Assembly: GCA_015501055.1 (NCBI GenBank)
Contig: JADNYV010000163.1
Span: 18,062 to 82,061 of the forward strand
Length of the DNA stretch: 64,000 nucleotides
DNA from: Mucidula mucida
Lineage: Eukaryota > Basidiomycota > Agaricomycetes > Agaricales > Physalacriaceae
Reading direction: 5' to 3'
Below the pieces are notes generated by a model, which saw only the letters and a list, made by a program, of their open reading frames with translations, did not search any database and had not been told where the DNA came from. Made by a program: the position numbers and the translations under genes. This document shows positions 1 to 11,142 of the stretch, piece by piece. How positions within the stretch are numbered: the stretch's first letter is position 1; each line of letters begins with the position of its first letter.

Positions 1-732
1 TTACGCGAATCTAAATGAAGGCCACTCACAAATAATTTCTTTCAGCCGTGATTGTCAAACGGTCTGTTATGATTCGCGTGTATATCCAACAGAACTCTCA
101 TTTTATCTGTCATTAGAGCCACTGGAAGGTGCACAAGGCACTTTGTCATGCTCGCGTGAAACACCTCAAAATCGAGCAAGGCCTTAAGGATCAAGCAGTG
201 GCAAACAATGGACCTTTCATCTCCCAAGCCACCTTACGCAAATGGTACTATGACAACGTCGACATCGTTGACTACGCAGTGAGTCTTCCTTTACATTTCA
301 GCCAACGGTCCACAACTAAAGAGTGCGTAGATTGTCCAACTGCTCGAACTCTACAAAGGGCGCACACACAGTCTCTGGCGGACCCATGCAGCGATCTTTT
401 GCCTAGGCGGAAGCACAGAGGGTATATGCGATTCATCCAGCGAAATCGACTTTGACGACGGGGAAGCTGTGTCTTTCACCACCCTCGCGAGGAAAGACCA
501 TCTTGACCTATCCCCGATATATGTTAGGACCCTTGGTCAGGGCAGTAATATCATCCTCATTTTCATTTACAACAATGAAGCCGATATGATGCTCATTGAC
601 AGCCATGACCTCCCGGCCGACGAGGAATGGGCCACGATGGAAAAGGACGAGATGTGGAGGATGCATATTCGTATGCGGCCTATGGCGAGGATGATGTTGG
701 AGGAGGAGAAGGATTCAACGGAAGAGCCGTAA
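1..732 (+). CDS. Unrecognised spliced ORF at the window edge (5' end uncertain)
   Basis: Two open stretches join through a plausible intron. The first is open to about base 280 and ends in ...NVDIVDYA. A GTGAGT donor follows at 281 and an acceptor TAG near 331. The second runs open to the TAA at 730-732. The joined frame gives an acidic protein, with an SSSEIDFDDGE run and a Met/Glu-rich C-terminus. I do not recognise the family. The true start may lie in an exon before base 1, since an acceptor-like TTTCAG sits near base 45. The end of this ORF overlaps the start of the tandem repeat beginning near 713, so it may itself be part of a decayed unit. It could also be fortuitous. Confidence 0.3.
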
Positions 733-2480
733 CTTTTCGCGCAGAACAAGTCTCAAGTGCGTGGTCCGATGATATGCATTGCTTTTGCGAAGGAGATGCA
801 TGAAGTGAGCTGTCAAGGGCGAGGATCTTGCCTGGGCGCGTGGGAGCGACAGCCTGTCGACAGCATCATGGCTATATACCGGCGCACGACTTTCACCAGG
901 AATCTACACGCTCCTAAGATACCGGCTTCATTGATCACTCATACTTATCCACATTCTTAGCCTCAATATTCAAACTTTGTCAATTCAATTCTTGCTAATC
1001 TTTGCCGTCCTACTATTCTCATCCTTTTCGATATCTTCTCCATCGAGGAAGTCCTCGTAAGCCCGATTCATTATGAATATGATTTCTGAGATTATTACGC
1101 CACAGTTCAGCCTCCACGATCCCGTAAGGGTGGCACTATGGCACGCCGCCAACTAAGCGGCCCATGCCGATATACCTTGGCAGTCTCGCAAAGGCGATTT
1201 CACTACAGTTTCGTTGAAACGGATCGAATTCAAAGTATCTCGACTCATTAACGTCTGGCGCAGGCGGGTTCTATCTCATTGACAGTCTGTGCGCGGCTGC
1301 TCAGTGTGCGTGTTATGGGAAAGAGCAAACGGAAAACGAGGTTTGTATTCATGGTAAGCCAACTTTCTTTTCAGCTTATATTGAAAGCCAACAAGGACAA
1401 GGCTTCCGAATTTACGTCGCTCGTAGCGTTGACATATTGTGTCTGATTTCAGCACCCTCGGAACAATCCAAACGGCGCTGTCCAGAAAAAGCGACTGATG
1501 GACATCACAGGAAAGAAGGACGATCGAAGGGTGGGTATCTTGAAACTTTGTCTGGTTGTCTTCGCGATTCAACTGAAGAGCCGTAACTTTTCAAGCAGAA
1601 GGGAAAAAAACGAGTCTCAAGTGCATACCAGTCCTGATCAACATTGCTTTTGTGAAGGGGATGCATGAATCGAACTGTGTTGGGTTTACGCTAAGGGTGA
1701 GAATTTTCACCATCATCATCATGTTTATATTCCAGCGCGCACGATGCTCACTAGGAATCTACGCGCTCATAAAGCGCGCCGTCTGGTGCCGCTGAACACT
1801 ACACCCTTGATCTCCAATAACGATCGCCTGTACTAGTAGGTTCGAAGCAAGTAAGCGCGACAACAAGCAACTCCTGCAGTGCCCGTTGCTCGGCCTGATG
1901 ATGTGTGGCGGGCGATTACGAATGACAAGCCTGTAAAGCGGGACGAGGAGAAGGCCCTCTCACACACTGGTCAGTTTCACCGCTCACTGTGCGACTTTCG
2001 ACATGCTGATACTCTGCTTTAGATCGTGAGGATCACTCATACTACTTATTCGCATTCTGCTTCGGTATAGCCTTGATATCTAGTCTTTGCCGTCCTCGTC
2101 TTTCTCGCTAGGTGCTCCAGTGATTAATGTGGCGAATTTTATTTCTGACATTATTACGCCACACTCGAGGTTCGATTAAGTCTCATCGGCAGGTTTATCT
2201 CAGCCGGGAACCGCGCCCAGTATTGAAGAGTACTGTGTCACGCGCCAGCCAACTTGGCGAGCATCATGGTGCGCCTTGCCAGTTACGCAAAGGCGATTTC
2301 TGTAGCAGAGGTTCGTTGGAACGGATCGAATTCAAAGTATCGCAGGTGGGTTCTATTTCATTGACAGTCTAGCAGTAACGGTCTCGGAAGATTCCAAGCC
2401 TGTCCAGAAAAGCGACTGATGGACATCACGGGAAAGACGGACACGATCGAAGGGTGGGTATGTGGAAAATTTGTCGGTTG
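713..2480 (+). repeat. Two diverged tandem units containing ADP-ribosyltransferase-like relics
   Basis: Matching blocks recur in the same order: GAAGAGCCGTAACTTTTC at 721 and 1575, a GATGCATGAA-type block near 795 and 1660, and GATCGAATTCAAAGTAT at 1222 and 2324. The spacing grows from about 854 to 1102 bases, so the units differ by indels. Each unit contains a stretch related to the gene at the right end of the window. The units look like an old tandem duplication. Confidence 0.55.
1080..1570 (+). pseudogene. ADP-ribosyltransferase-like relic, unit 1
   Basis: Near 1265-1325 the forward frame reads GGFYLIDSLCAAAQCACYGK. This matches the core GGVYLTNSLRAAAQWACYG of the gene at 62865-64000, and the DNA is visibly similar across about 60 bases. 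Near 1130-1150 a degraded YGTP block stands where the YHGTP block should be. Stops and frame changes separate the blocks, so this is a relic, not a working gene. The functional label is inferred from the better preserved copy. Confidence 0.5.
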
Positions 2481-2500
2481 TCTTCGCAATCCAATGGACA
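2127..2500 (+). pseudogene. ADP-ribosyltransferase-like relic, unit 2
   Basis: This is the second tandem unit. It keeps a GGFYFIDSL block near 2345-2372 preceded by the shared GATCGAATTCAAAGTAT sequence. After SL the similarity to the active-looking gene is lost. It is more decayed than unit 1. From 2500 to 2953 I see no gene; an AATAAA near 2787 could be a polyadenylation signal. Confidence 0.35.
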
Positions 2501-2953
2501 CGAAACAGAGTAAGCACTGGGCGCCTTTTCAGCGGTGCTTTTGTGGCAGGTGGGGCTTTTAGACGTTGTGTAAACGTTGACGTCCTAGGATGACCTCAAG
2601 TTTGTGAGGTTCCTTGGTCTAAGATTGCGAAGGGAAACGCGTGGAAGCGCCAAGTTCCCGGACGAGGTTGCGAAGAGTTTGGAACCAAAAGAGGTTGAGA
2701 AGGACAAGGGTGAAGTCTAAGGGAGATCAAGACTACCGAGAAAGCCTGAGAGGACTATTTAGAGATATAATTCCTGTAAGAATTATTAATAAAGCCTCTT
2801 GAGCTTCACAACGAGTAATACATACTATTGTTTCTTTGAAGTTGAGATGCTGATGTGAGTGCGGAGTTTGAATTTGCTTTTCGATTACCACCCCAACCTG
2901 CCAACACGATGAATGGTAAATTCGACGACATTAAGAGGCGCTTTTGCTGAACG

Positions 2954-3924
2954 ATGATAGGCCTGGTCGCGTACGACGATGACTCTGATGAGGAGCGCAA
3001 AGTGCAAACCAATGTGAGATTCTTCATCGCCGCCCTTTCCATTCCTGTTTCCCTCGCCGCTGGCTCCCTTTCTGTCTGCGCTAGGTGAACGCGACCGCTG
3101 CAGAACGTACGTTGTCGCCGTCATCACTGTCGCTGCTTTGACTCACGGGAATTGAACAGCTCGCAAAACGCAAGTCATCATAAAACGGCCGCCACGCAAG
3201 AGCCATAAAACACGCGCGCACGTGTCGGAGGATATCGAAGTACCGGTGGCCTCGTCAAGTGGTGCACCGCCGCCACCGCCTGCTGTCGAGGACGAGCTAT
3301 CACAGATTCGCGACCTGCTCCGGCCACCACAAATATCTGGCCTTGTGGATTGGGGCATCCCACCGCCCCCTACGGGTCCGTGCGATCCGGTCATTGAGGT
3401 GCGTCTCGCCTGTTTGCTGTCGCGCACGCTAATCTTTTCGCAGGCCAAATTAGCCCAATTCCACGCTCTCAAAAATGACTGTGAAAATCCACGGCACTTT
3501 AACGACTCCCTCATGGCCAATCGCTCGTTCCGCAATCCCCACCTTTACACCAAGCTCGTCGAATTTGTAGACGTCGACGAGCGTGCCAGCAATTTCCCAA
3601 GAGAGCGCTGGGATCCAAACGACCTCCATCCCGACTGGTATGCCGATAAAATTGGTGCGCCGAATGTCTTATCCCTGTGGTCATTCAAGACGTTGATATA
3701 TGGCTGGTTTCTTTTCATTTTCGGTTCTTTCATTCCTGTTTTGACACGACGAAGCTGAAGTGCAAAAGGCCCGGTCGGAGAAGCAGTCGACGGCTGGTGG
3801 ACAGCGCTCTCAGATCGCCTTCACTAGTAGTGCCAAGCCGAAGGACAAGGATAAGACCCGGTTCAATCCTTATGGGAGTCACCACTATGGTCATGGACAT
3901 AAGGACCGCCCGCGATGGGGATGA
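2954..3924 (+). CDS. SAP30BP/HCNGP-family nuclear protein, five exons
   Basis: Homologue of SAP30-binding protein (HCNGP), a conserved nuclear protein linked to transcriptional regulation and splicing of short introns. Exons: 2954-3013, 3085-3106, 3160-3398, 3444-3654, 3755-3924. They total 702 bases, keep frame throughout and give 233 residues ending in TGA. All introns are GT-AG. The start [14 protein letters not shown] is the usual family N-terminus. The diagnostic core is in exon 4: [19 protein letters not shown], then [19 protein letters not shown] and DWYADKI. Exon 5 continues [11 protein letters not shown] and ends with QIAFTSS and FNPYG. A proline-rich linker is near residues 55-65. 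Nothing is missing. It appears to be the only clear housekeeping gene in the left third. Confidence 0.93.
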
Positions 3925-5034
3925 GTGTATCGATATGTTGTCGTTCTTGCTTTCGAATTCACTTGCATTTTCGTTTCTTAAAGCCCGACCACTCAAGGAA
4001 AGACCACCAATGTGTTCAACGATAAATCAGTTTTACCCACGACCGTAGCTCAGCGTAATACTTTGCCTGAATTCAACCAATGCCTTCGGAGAACGTATTT
4101 CAGATGCCTGTTCAAGTCAGGCCGGTCGTTTATGAGGGACGGTAGCTTTTTCAAAATGTGTCCTAAATTGTCATATCAATGGTTACACAAACATTCAACA
4201 TTTCTTTGAACACGGGTCACGGTCGGCAGTTCAGACTTCAAATTGCGCAAGCAACAGATCAAGGATACTAGTATTATGGTTTATGAAACTTGTTCGTGAT
4301 GCAGACCATTCATTCATTCACTACCTCGGGCAAAAACCTTGATCTTCCGACATATCTCTCCAGCCGCCCCTCTGAAAACCTGATAGCGTCCACGTTTGTG
4401 CAGAATTCTTCGAGCCGAGAAACGTGCTGCACGTATGGTTCCGTAGACCCTCAGAAGAGTTCGTTTTTGTCCAGAGAAGCCAGCAAATCGAGATAGAACC
4501 ACAGATGTCAAAGGCTGCGACTAGTGTCGCATTTTGGTTTCTATCTAACAATGCACTTCAAGTTGAAGCTGGACTGCTATATAGGAACGGTCTGTAGCTG
4601 AGCTTCTACAGTGCCTAATATTAAATCCGCTGGGGAACGTTGTTCACACTTCATACGTTCAGGTGCCCGGCCAGTCGTATGGATGCTTGAAGTCTCTAGT
4701 CATGGTGATGTAGTTCTTATTCTGTCCGAGTAGACAGCGAGTTCGGCGCAAGCTGCATCATGCAAGTTCAAAAGTTCGAGATTTACTACTGCGCTTGGTT
4801 CAACTATCAACAGCGGCTAGCATTCTCTGTTGTTAAGCCGCTCCTACGAACGTTTCCCAGGCGTTTGAGAGAGAAATGTGGCGCAATTACAAGGTCACAT
4901 GACACTTTAACCAGTTCATAATCCCATATATCAACGAAAAATGGACCAAGTAAGTATTACAGAAGGGTAAAAAGTAAGTAACATCCAACTAAAACCGCGA
5001 GTACAGTAAAAAAAAAGATATCCGTCGTCCGAGA
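3925..5034. other. Intergenic stretch with one F-box relic
   Basis: No gene is supported between the SAP30BP homologue and the aldehyde dehydrogenase end, apart from the F-box C-terminal relic at 4314-4551. The two genes converge. Short ORFs here have no recognisable motifs. Confidence 0.6.
4314..4551 (-). pseudogene. Solo C-terminal relic of the 15-21 kb F-box family
   Basis: On the minus strand the sequence encodes a block equivalent to the C-terminus of the F-box array (LEEFCTNVDA..FSEGR, then the CRK-VKVFCPR ending). The frame shifts within it: one frame carries HKRGRYQVF and another NSAQTWTLSGF and EDQGFCPR. It is about 11 kb from its nearest relative in the array, on the other side of the split dehydrogenase gene. 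It has no F-box, so it is a dispersed fragment. Confidence 0.65.
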
Positions 5035-6710
5035 TCATGCCTCCACCTTCTTCTTCATCACACCTCCTGTAAAACAGCCGCAATCAGGAGAATGAGCCAC
5101 TTGGGAAAAGACGAGGATTCTTTACCCGACAGCGGAGGTGGTGGGCCCACGGGTCGTTTCGGGAGACTTGGTGCCATACCGATGGATTTCTGCAGTGATT
5201 TGGGCTATATGAAGAGTAAAGTTAGTGTGGCCCGAGTTTAGTAGTGGACAGAGAACGCACGGTGTATGGCGGGTACCGGAAGCCTATGATGTAGTCGACC
5301 CTGAGAGGATGGCAGAGGTTAAGAGGTGGAGGGTTGGAGGAGGAGGGAGAGGAAGAGCGCACCAGGAAGGAGAATCCAATGATGCCCGCAAGTGCGTGAA
5401 GGTGTCGAAACCGTACTGTGAGCGTGTAAGTAAACGGAAGGGCTAATAGACATCAGAGGAAACTAACCTTGCCATTGTGAGCCCCAGCTAAGACAAAACA
5501 AGTAAGCCTTTAGGGTTTATGGATAAGGAAAGTATGTCACTCACAGCCACTCGCACCGACACCGCCAAACGGCAGCCCGTCAGCGACAGCGTGGGTCATC
5601 GTCTCGTTCATCACAATGGAGCCGCTCAACGTGCTGTTCACAACTGCGCCCAAACTTCAGTATAATTAAAAGACGCAGAACAAATGAACAACGCACTCTT
5701 GCTCTTAAAATCTGGGTCATGCGAAAACACATACATCGCCAGAGGATGGTCGTGTGCATTTACATACGCCAGCCCCTCGTCGAACGAGTCGACCGGCACG
5801 ATGGGCATCAGGGGGCCAAAAATCTCGCTGCGGTCAATGCCATATCAGGTTTATGCTCTTCACAGAAAAAAGAAAGAGTCGTACCAAGACATGAGCGAAT
5901 CCTCAAACACCACATCCTTCACCACCGTCGGCGCGATATAGTTCGTCTCCGCTCCATCTCTCCTCCACACACAATCGTCCCCTTGGTGTTCTTGAGCATC
6001 CCCGAAACGCGCTTGAACGCCTCGCCGTGCACGAGTCTCCCAAACTCGCCTGGCGTCGATGCACCGTTTGGATAGAATGAGAGGAGCCTGTAAAACGAAA
6101 ATGAAAGGTCGGTCGATGTATGAATATAGATCGGCGTACGCTTTCTTCAAAGCCTCCGCGACCTTGTCCTGCAGCGTCCTGGGAACGATGATGTACCCGG
6201 GAGCAACGCAGCTTTGACCTGCGTTGATACATCTGCCCCACATGATGCGGCGCGCTGCTAGCTCCAGGTCAGCCGTTCCGTCAATGAACACGGGACTCAT
6301 TCCTGCAGATAATCTCTATATCAGATAGAGTAAGTCGCGACGGACGATATACTGACCTCCAAGCTCCAATGTCACTGGGGACAGCGTCTTCGCAGCAGCA
6401 ACGCTCACGACCCGACCAACACGCGTACTTCCAGTGAATAGGACTAGGACAAACCCAGTATCAGTATCGTATCATGAACAAAAAGGGTAAAGGTGATTTA
6501 CTATGGCCCCACGGCAATTCCAGAAGCTAGACAAGTTTTGAGGTTAGCACGCGTCGCGAACTCGTACCAAGCCAATGGCCGCACCTTGGTCGTCTCCTCA
6601 ACACCCCCATTCACAACACGCACAATCGACGGATCCACATACTTCGGGAACAGCTCCGCAAGCAGCGAAGACATCGCGGGGGTAGCCTCTGACGGCTTCA
6701 GCACAACACT

Positions 6711-6937
6711 TTCACGACTGTCCTCTTCCTACCTTCGATCTCCTTTCTCTCTTGGGTACAATCTCATTGTACTTCTCAGCTATCTGAATACTATGATCTA
6801 TCAGACACTAGATGTTGTGAGTTGGGTGAGGGGGAAACCACGAAGGGTCCCGCGTCCGTTCCGCCTTGGGAAACCGAATGCCGGGGACCAATCTGGTTTG
6901 TCCTGGTGTCGAGCAGAGGGTTGGATCCGATCACCCA
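6711..6937 (-). repeat. Ngaro terminal repeat B2
   Basis: 227 bases, identical by eye to 7178-7404. It forms the 3' end of the element and abuts the dehydrogenase exon. A 71-base unique stretch (6938-7008) separates it from A2. Confidence 0.9.
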
Positions 6938-7008
6938 CTCCCCTCTGCTCTAACACCCAGCCATCTAATAGATCCTCTCTCCCTCTCCTCAGCGGTCGGG
7001 TGGGTGGG

Positions 7009-7177
7009 GCAAAGAAATCCAGACTCGGCGAGATCCAGCAGCAGCTTTGGTTCGCGAGTCCTCGGAAACGGAGATGGTGGCAGGAAGCAGATCGACACGG
7101 GATCACGTGTCGTACGCGTCGGCGTGAAACATCGCTCCAATTCCTCCTACCCGCGCCATCCCCCTTGTCGCTCTAAT
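7009..7177 (-). repeat. Ngaro repeat A2
   Basis: 169 bases, identical by eye to A1 at 14425-14593. It sits directly next to B1. The A2/B1 boundary CTCTAAT|TTCACG joins the outer-end sequence of A1 to that of B2, and is the sequence expected at a closed circle junction. Confidence 0.9.
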
Positions 7178-7404
7178 TTCACGACTGTCCTCTTCCTACC
7201 TTCGATCTCCTTTCTCTCTTGGGTACAATCTCATTGTACTTCTCAGCTATCTGAATACTATGATCTATCAGACACTAGATGTTGTGAGTTGGGTGAGGGG
7301 GAAACCACGAAGGGTCCCGCGTCCGTTCCGCCTTGGGAAACCGAATGCCGGGGACCAATCTGGTTTGTCCTGGTGTCGAGCAGAGGGTTGGATCCGATCA
7401 CCCA
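7178..7404 (-). repeat. Ngaro repeat B1
   Basis: 227 bases, identical by eye to B2 at 6711-6937. It lies downstream (minus strand) of the recombinase gene. Confidence 0.9.
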
Positions 7405-8015
7405 TCTTCTTAGCTGGGCTTCGACAGCGCGTCGCGATCCACCCTCGAGCGAGACCTCCCAACTCCCTAAGCTGTCGTATTCTTCTTAGTTGGACTCATG
7501 ACCTCCCCAAATTCCATAAAAATTTTGGCCTTATCAAGCCCCATGTATGCCTGCTAACCGCTAGACTAGCGGCCCTCGCTTCCCTCTATCACCTTATGTA
7601 ACTTATGCCTGATCCTCCCGATGATCCTTTTAAAAGGACTTACTACAACTCAGGTATTTCGTAGTCAGCCGCTAAGCTATGACTCCTCAGGATTCTTCAA
7701 CTATCTGATCCTTTCGTAGCTGGCTCCTTTGCCCTAGCTCTACTTCTCCTCCTTCCACCTGCTACTCTGAAATTCTGATTTCATATTTTTCCTAGCTCCT
7801 TATCACCTAACCTCTGTGAATCCTCAAACCGTTTTCTGGTTGCCTTGCTACTTCTCGAAATATAATAGGATTACTTCCGTCGTTTCGGGGTTTTTTGCAT
7901 GCCTCGAATTTCTGGAACTATATTTTCCTCTGACTCTTTGTTACTCGACTCCCTTGTATCCTCAATCTGTTTCTCGAATGCTTCGCTCCATCACGAAATA
8001 TAATAGTAATGATCT
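7405..8015. other. Non-coding 3' region of the Ngaro element
   Basis: About 600 bases between the recombinase stop and B1 with no supported ORF. It contains a perfect small hairpin (CCGCTAGTCTAGCGG, near 7557-7571). It may form the 3' untranslated region used in replication. Confidence 0.5.
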
Positions 8016-9110
8016 TTACATATCTAAGTTCTCTGCATGTAGTATTCCTAGTAATTCGAGACTCCTCCAATACTTCAGAAACGCGTCCGAGGACCAACGT
8101 CCCATCGCTTTGACCACGTCTGGTGGGACTCCTGCCAGTAGATAGTATGTCGTCCCGCCGATTCGGAAACAGTGCCCCGTCAACCGCGGCATATCCCTCC
8201 CTTCCCATACCTCGTTGCACCTGGCAATGAACTTCCTAACCGTCAGGATGTGCCTCTTCCCGTCAAGGTCCAGATATGATCCCAATGGTGTATCACTCCC
8301 AATCTCGTTCATCCCTTCATGCAGCTCCCATGCTCTTGTTGGGTCTATCGTCCCCCTCTGAGCACATATGATCACCTCCTCACCTTCTTCTTTCGCCACC
8401 TTTGTCCATGGTAACCATAACACTCGCGAGCCTGCCTGTGATACTGGTTCGCCCATGTCCTTCCCTGTCGCATGTCTTTCTCCGTCGAACATGTCCATCC
8501 TCGCGCACGTCGGCAAGATCTCGCCCATCCTCATCTGTGCGAAGAATGCCATCGTTGCGATCGCAAAGACCGCCACGTCCTTGGGGTCGTCCATATTCAG
8601 GTCTTCCACCAACATCTCCAACCTCTGCCTTGTCACCGGCCTTCTCTTTGGCCTCTTGCCGTCCTTTGGCGCACTCCTCTTTACTCCTTCCAGCACGTAC
8701 TTGAGGTATATGGACGTCTGCCAAGGTAATCTGTTCCGAATGTGGAAGGCGCGGATTCCGTAGATCTTCCCTCGTATCCCTCCACTTCCTTTCTCGCCTA
8801 ACCTGGACGCAGCGTAGTCTTCCAGATTCGTTGTCGAGGCAGGGAATCGTTCCGCTCTGGGTATCCCGGCCTCTTCCGCCCAGACCAAGTAGTCCCGTAG
8901 CCCTACCCGATGTCCTTTAGCCGACCCCAACGCCCAGGCCTTTCCAAGTGCCGTCTTTGTCGCTTCTGGTACGTATGGGATCCACTGTGCGTAATCCTGG
9001 CATACCTGCTCCTCTATCTCTATCGTCCTCGCCTTGTATATTCTCGCTCCAGCTTGCCTCCTTCCTAATAGTCTGTTAGACGCGTCCTCCTGTTCTCTGC
9101 TGCCGCGCAC
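8016..9110 (-). CDS. Ngaro tyrosine recombinase
   Basis: 364 residues in one open frame. It would integrate and excise the circular DNA intermediate by site-specific recombination. The catalytic residues expected of tyrosine recombinases are visible: Arg in FFAQMRMGEI, the HxxR block in LTGHCFRIGGTT, and a C-terminal Tyr in SDAFLKYW after MGRW. The N-terminal half (YLVWAEEAG, then a basic KRPKRRPVTR linker) matches a core-binding domain followed by the catalytic domain. It lies about 150 bases after the RT-RH stop and is the last gene of the element. No frameshift or premature stop is present, so it may be active. No intron is needed. Confidence 0.92.
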   Translation of the reverse strand: MRGSREQEDASNRLLGRRQAGARIYKARTIEIEEQVCQDYAQWIPYVPEATKTALGKAWALGSAKGHRVGLRDYLVWAEEAGIPRAERFPASTTNLEDYAASRLGEKGSGGIRGKIYGIRAFHIRNRLPWQTSIYLKYVLEGVKRSAPKDGKRPKRRPVTRQRLEMLVEDLNMDDPKDVAVFAIATMAFFAQMRMGEILPTCARMDMFDGERHATGKDMGEPVSQAGSRVLWLPWTKVAKEEGEEVIICAQRGTIDPTRAWELHEGMNEIGSDTPLGSYLDLDGKRHILTVRKFIARCNEVWEGRDMPRLTGHCFRIGGTTYYLLAGVPPDVVKAMGRWSSDAFLKYWRSLELLGILHAENLDM

Positions 9111-9261
9111 CTTTACGTGACCCTCTCTGCTCTGTGCTCTTGCTCGCTAGGTTGTTCTTGTCGCGTTGATTTGCGTCATTTGTGTTGGTCGTAGCTCGTA
9201 TGTGGTGGTATCTACCCATGTTTGGTAACCCTAACCTCATGTCGATCTCTAAACTCTAGTG

Positions 9262-11084
9262 CTAATTCTTCTGCAATCGAACATCATGGTACTCTACCGC
9301 TGTGTGTACATACGGCTTCAGGTGGTTCGGGATCCTTGGCGCATAAGGCAGAAGGTCCTTCTTCAATCCAAATTGTCCTCGCGACGGTGCATCGGCTGTA
9401 TTCTCCTTTGTATTCACATACTCCAAAGTGAGCCAGATATCGTGATCCTGCATTAGGCTCACGATGCGTCGAAGAATTGCATTTTGCTGCTTGCCTCTCG
9501 AATAGCCCGCCTTCAATGCTCCTATAACGCCTTGATTGTCGGATCGAAGCCTGATGTGTGAGTGCGTGTATCCCGCTGCCTTCAGCGTTCGCACTGCCAT
9601 CTCTACTATCACCATCTCCCCCCAGCCAATGTTCCTCCCCTCGGATAACCAACCCTCTTTGAACTTCCATGCTAACCATTTACCGTTTAGCACTAGTCCC
9701 ATTCCCCACGACGTCGAGGCGTCCACCATTAGGGTGACCGATTCGTCTATTGGTCCCGGCGTAACACATTGCATCCCGACGAATTCTTCATCCAGTTTCT
9801 TCAACCACCACCTCAGATCCTCCTTCATGTCCTTCGTGATTGTATGCGTCAGAAATCTCGATGTGTTCTCCTTGAACGTTGCCCTAAACCTGTATATCGA
9901 TGGCATCCGCGATCGTCCCTCCGGACAAACCAAGCATACGTGGTTCAGCGTCCCTGCTATCGCGTCCGCCTCCTTCCTCGTAATCTTCCCCGAGCCCTCC
10001 AAAATCTTTGCGATCTTCCCCTTGTACTTCTCCTTCTTCTCCTCTGGCAACTGTACCGTCTTCCCTACCAGATCCCATAAGAATCCGATATATCGAAACG
10101 ATGTTGCGAATGGCACAAATTTTGCAGGCGCCCACGGCCATCCCAGCCTCGATGCGATGTTCCAGATCAGTGTCGCGTCGTAACTGTAGATGTATTTGCC
10201 GTCCTTGTCTCGACCCTTTGGGTATCGGAAGAATATGAAGTCATCCACCCACTTCAACACCGCCTCCACACCTCCTGCTAGCAGTATAACCACCATCGCA
10301 TCCGCTATTCTTCCGAATATTCCTGGCGACGGTGATGCTCCGAAATCCAGATTATTGCCCAGAAGTATCAGAATCCCCACAAGAACCGCTGTGAAAACCC
10401 TCTGTGCTGGCCTCGTTGGCACATTTCGGAATGCTGCATCCACGTCGAATACGGCTACCTCTGTCCCCTCCGGCGCCTCCGCCACCTTTAGAAGGCAGTC
10501 TGAGAACGACCCCCATTCACACTGGAATTCGTCAACGTCGATGATGGCATTTATTGAAACTTCTTCCGGATTAATAAGTATTGGTTCAAGCGTCTCGCGT
10601 TCCTCGGTTGGTAAAGCTTTCCTCCTCTCTATCTTGTCTGTCAACTCTTTCGGCAAGTCGCCTCTCGGAAATGAGTGGTCGGTTGTAATTCGTAGTTTCC
10701 CCGGTCGTTGTTCGATAACATTCATTGGCGCGGTTCTGAAGAAGCCTGCCCCAGTGTCAGTCGTGTCACTGCTATCCTCGCCATGTCTGGCTCACCTATC
10801 TTTCCCTCCAACTCCTCCCTCGTAAACGGACCTACTAACCTCCCTAATCTCAGCTCCTCCTCGTATTGCTTTTCAATAAACTCTAGGTGTTCCGGCGTCT
10901 TCGCATGGTTCGGCGGGATGTATGTTCGGTCTAATCGGAAATCGTCCAGTCCAAGCGAGAAACCTCTCCTCATCCCATCTGGTACATCTTGAAACTCCTC
11001 CCATCTGCCCGCCTCCCTCAGGGCTGCTTCCCACTCGTCGGCTATAAATGGCGTCACAATGGGAAACATCTCTCTCTCCTCCAT
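9262..11084 (-). CDS. Ngaro reverse transcriptase-RNase H, with one intron
   Basis: Copies element RNA into DNA. Start MEEREMFPIVTPF at 11084. Exons 10796-11084 and 9262-10745 are separated by a 50-base intron (10746-10795; GTGAGC...GGGCAG, branch-like CTGAC). They total 1773 bases, about 590 residues in frame. Without splicing the frame breaks just before FFRTAPMNVI. RT motifs: AVFDVDAAFRN, SPGIFGRIADAM and the active-site block LKWVDDFIFF. RNase H acidic residues: LMVDAST, WGEMVIVEMA, LRSDNQG and NTADAPSR. No methylase-like domain follows, which favours Ngaro over DIRS1. Gag ends 59 bases upstream, at 11143. Confidence 0.92.
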
Positions 11085-11142
11085 CGCCTCTCCGCCACCC
11101 CCCTTCCCCTCCTCCGCCCCTCCTCCCTCCCCCTCTCCCTCC

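Noticed and set aside
7540..7700. tRNA-like A-box sequences (TAGTCTAGCGG, TAGCTTAGCGG on the minus strand) in the Ngaro 3' region
   Set aside because: No cloverleaf or good B box could be folded. The first is explained by a small perfect hairpin, and Ngaro elements are not known to need a tRNA primer here.
10722..10796. Frameshift between two RT reading frames
   Set aside because: Explained by a 50-base GT-AG intron with a branch-like CTGAC; splicing restores the RT sequence.
9536..10825. Plus-strand ORFs of 211-215 codons opposite the RT
   Set aside because: Antisense shadows of the RT-RNase H gene, without start context or domain evidence.
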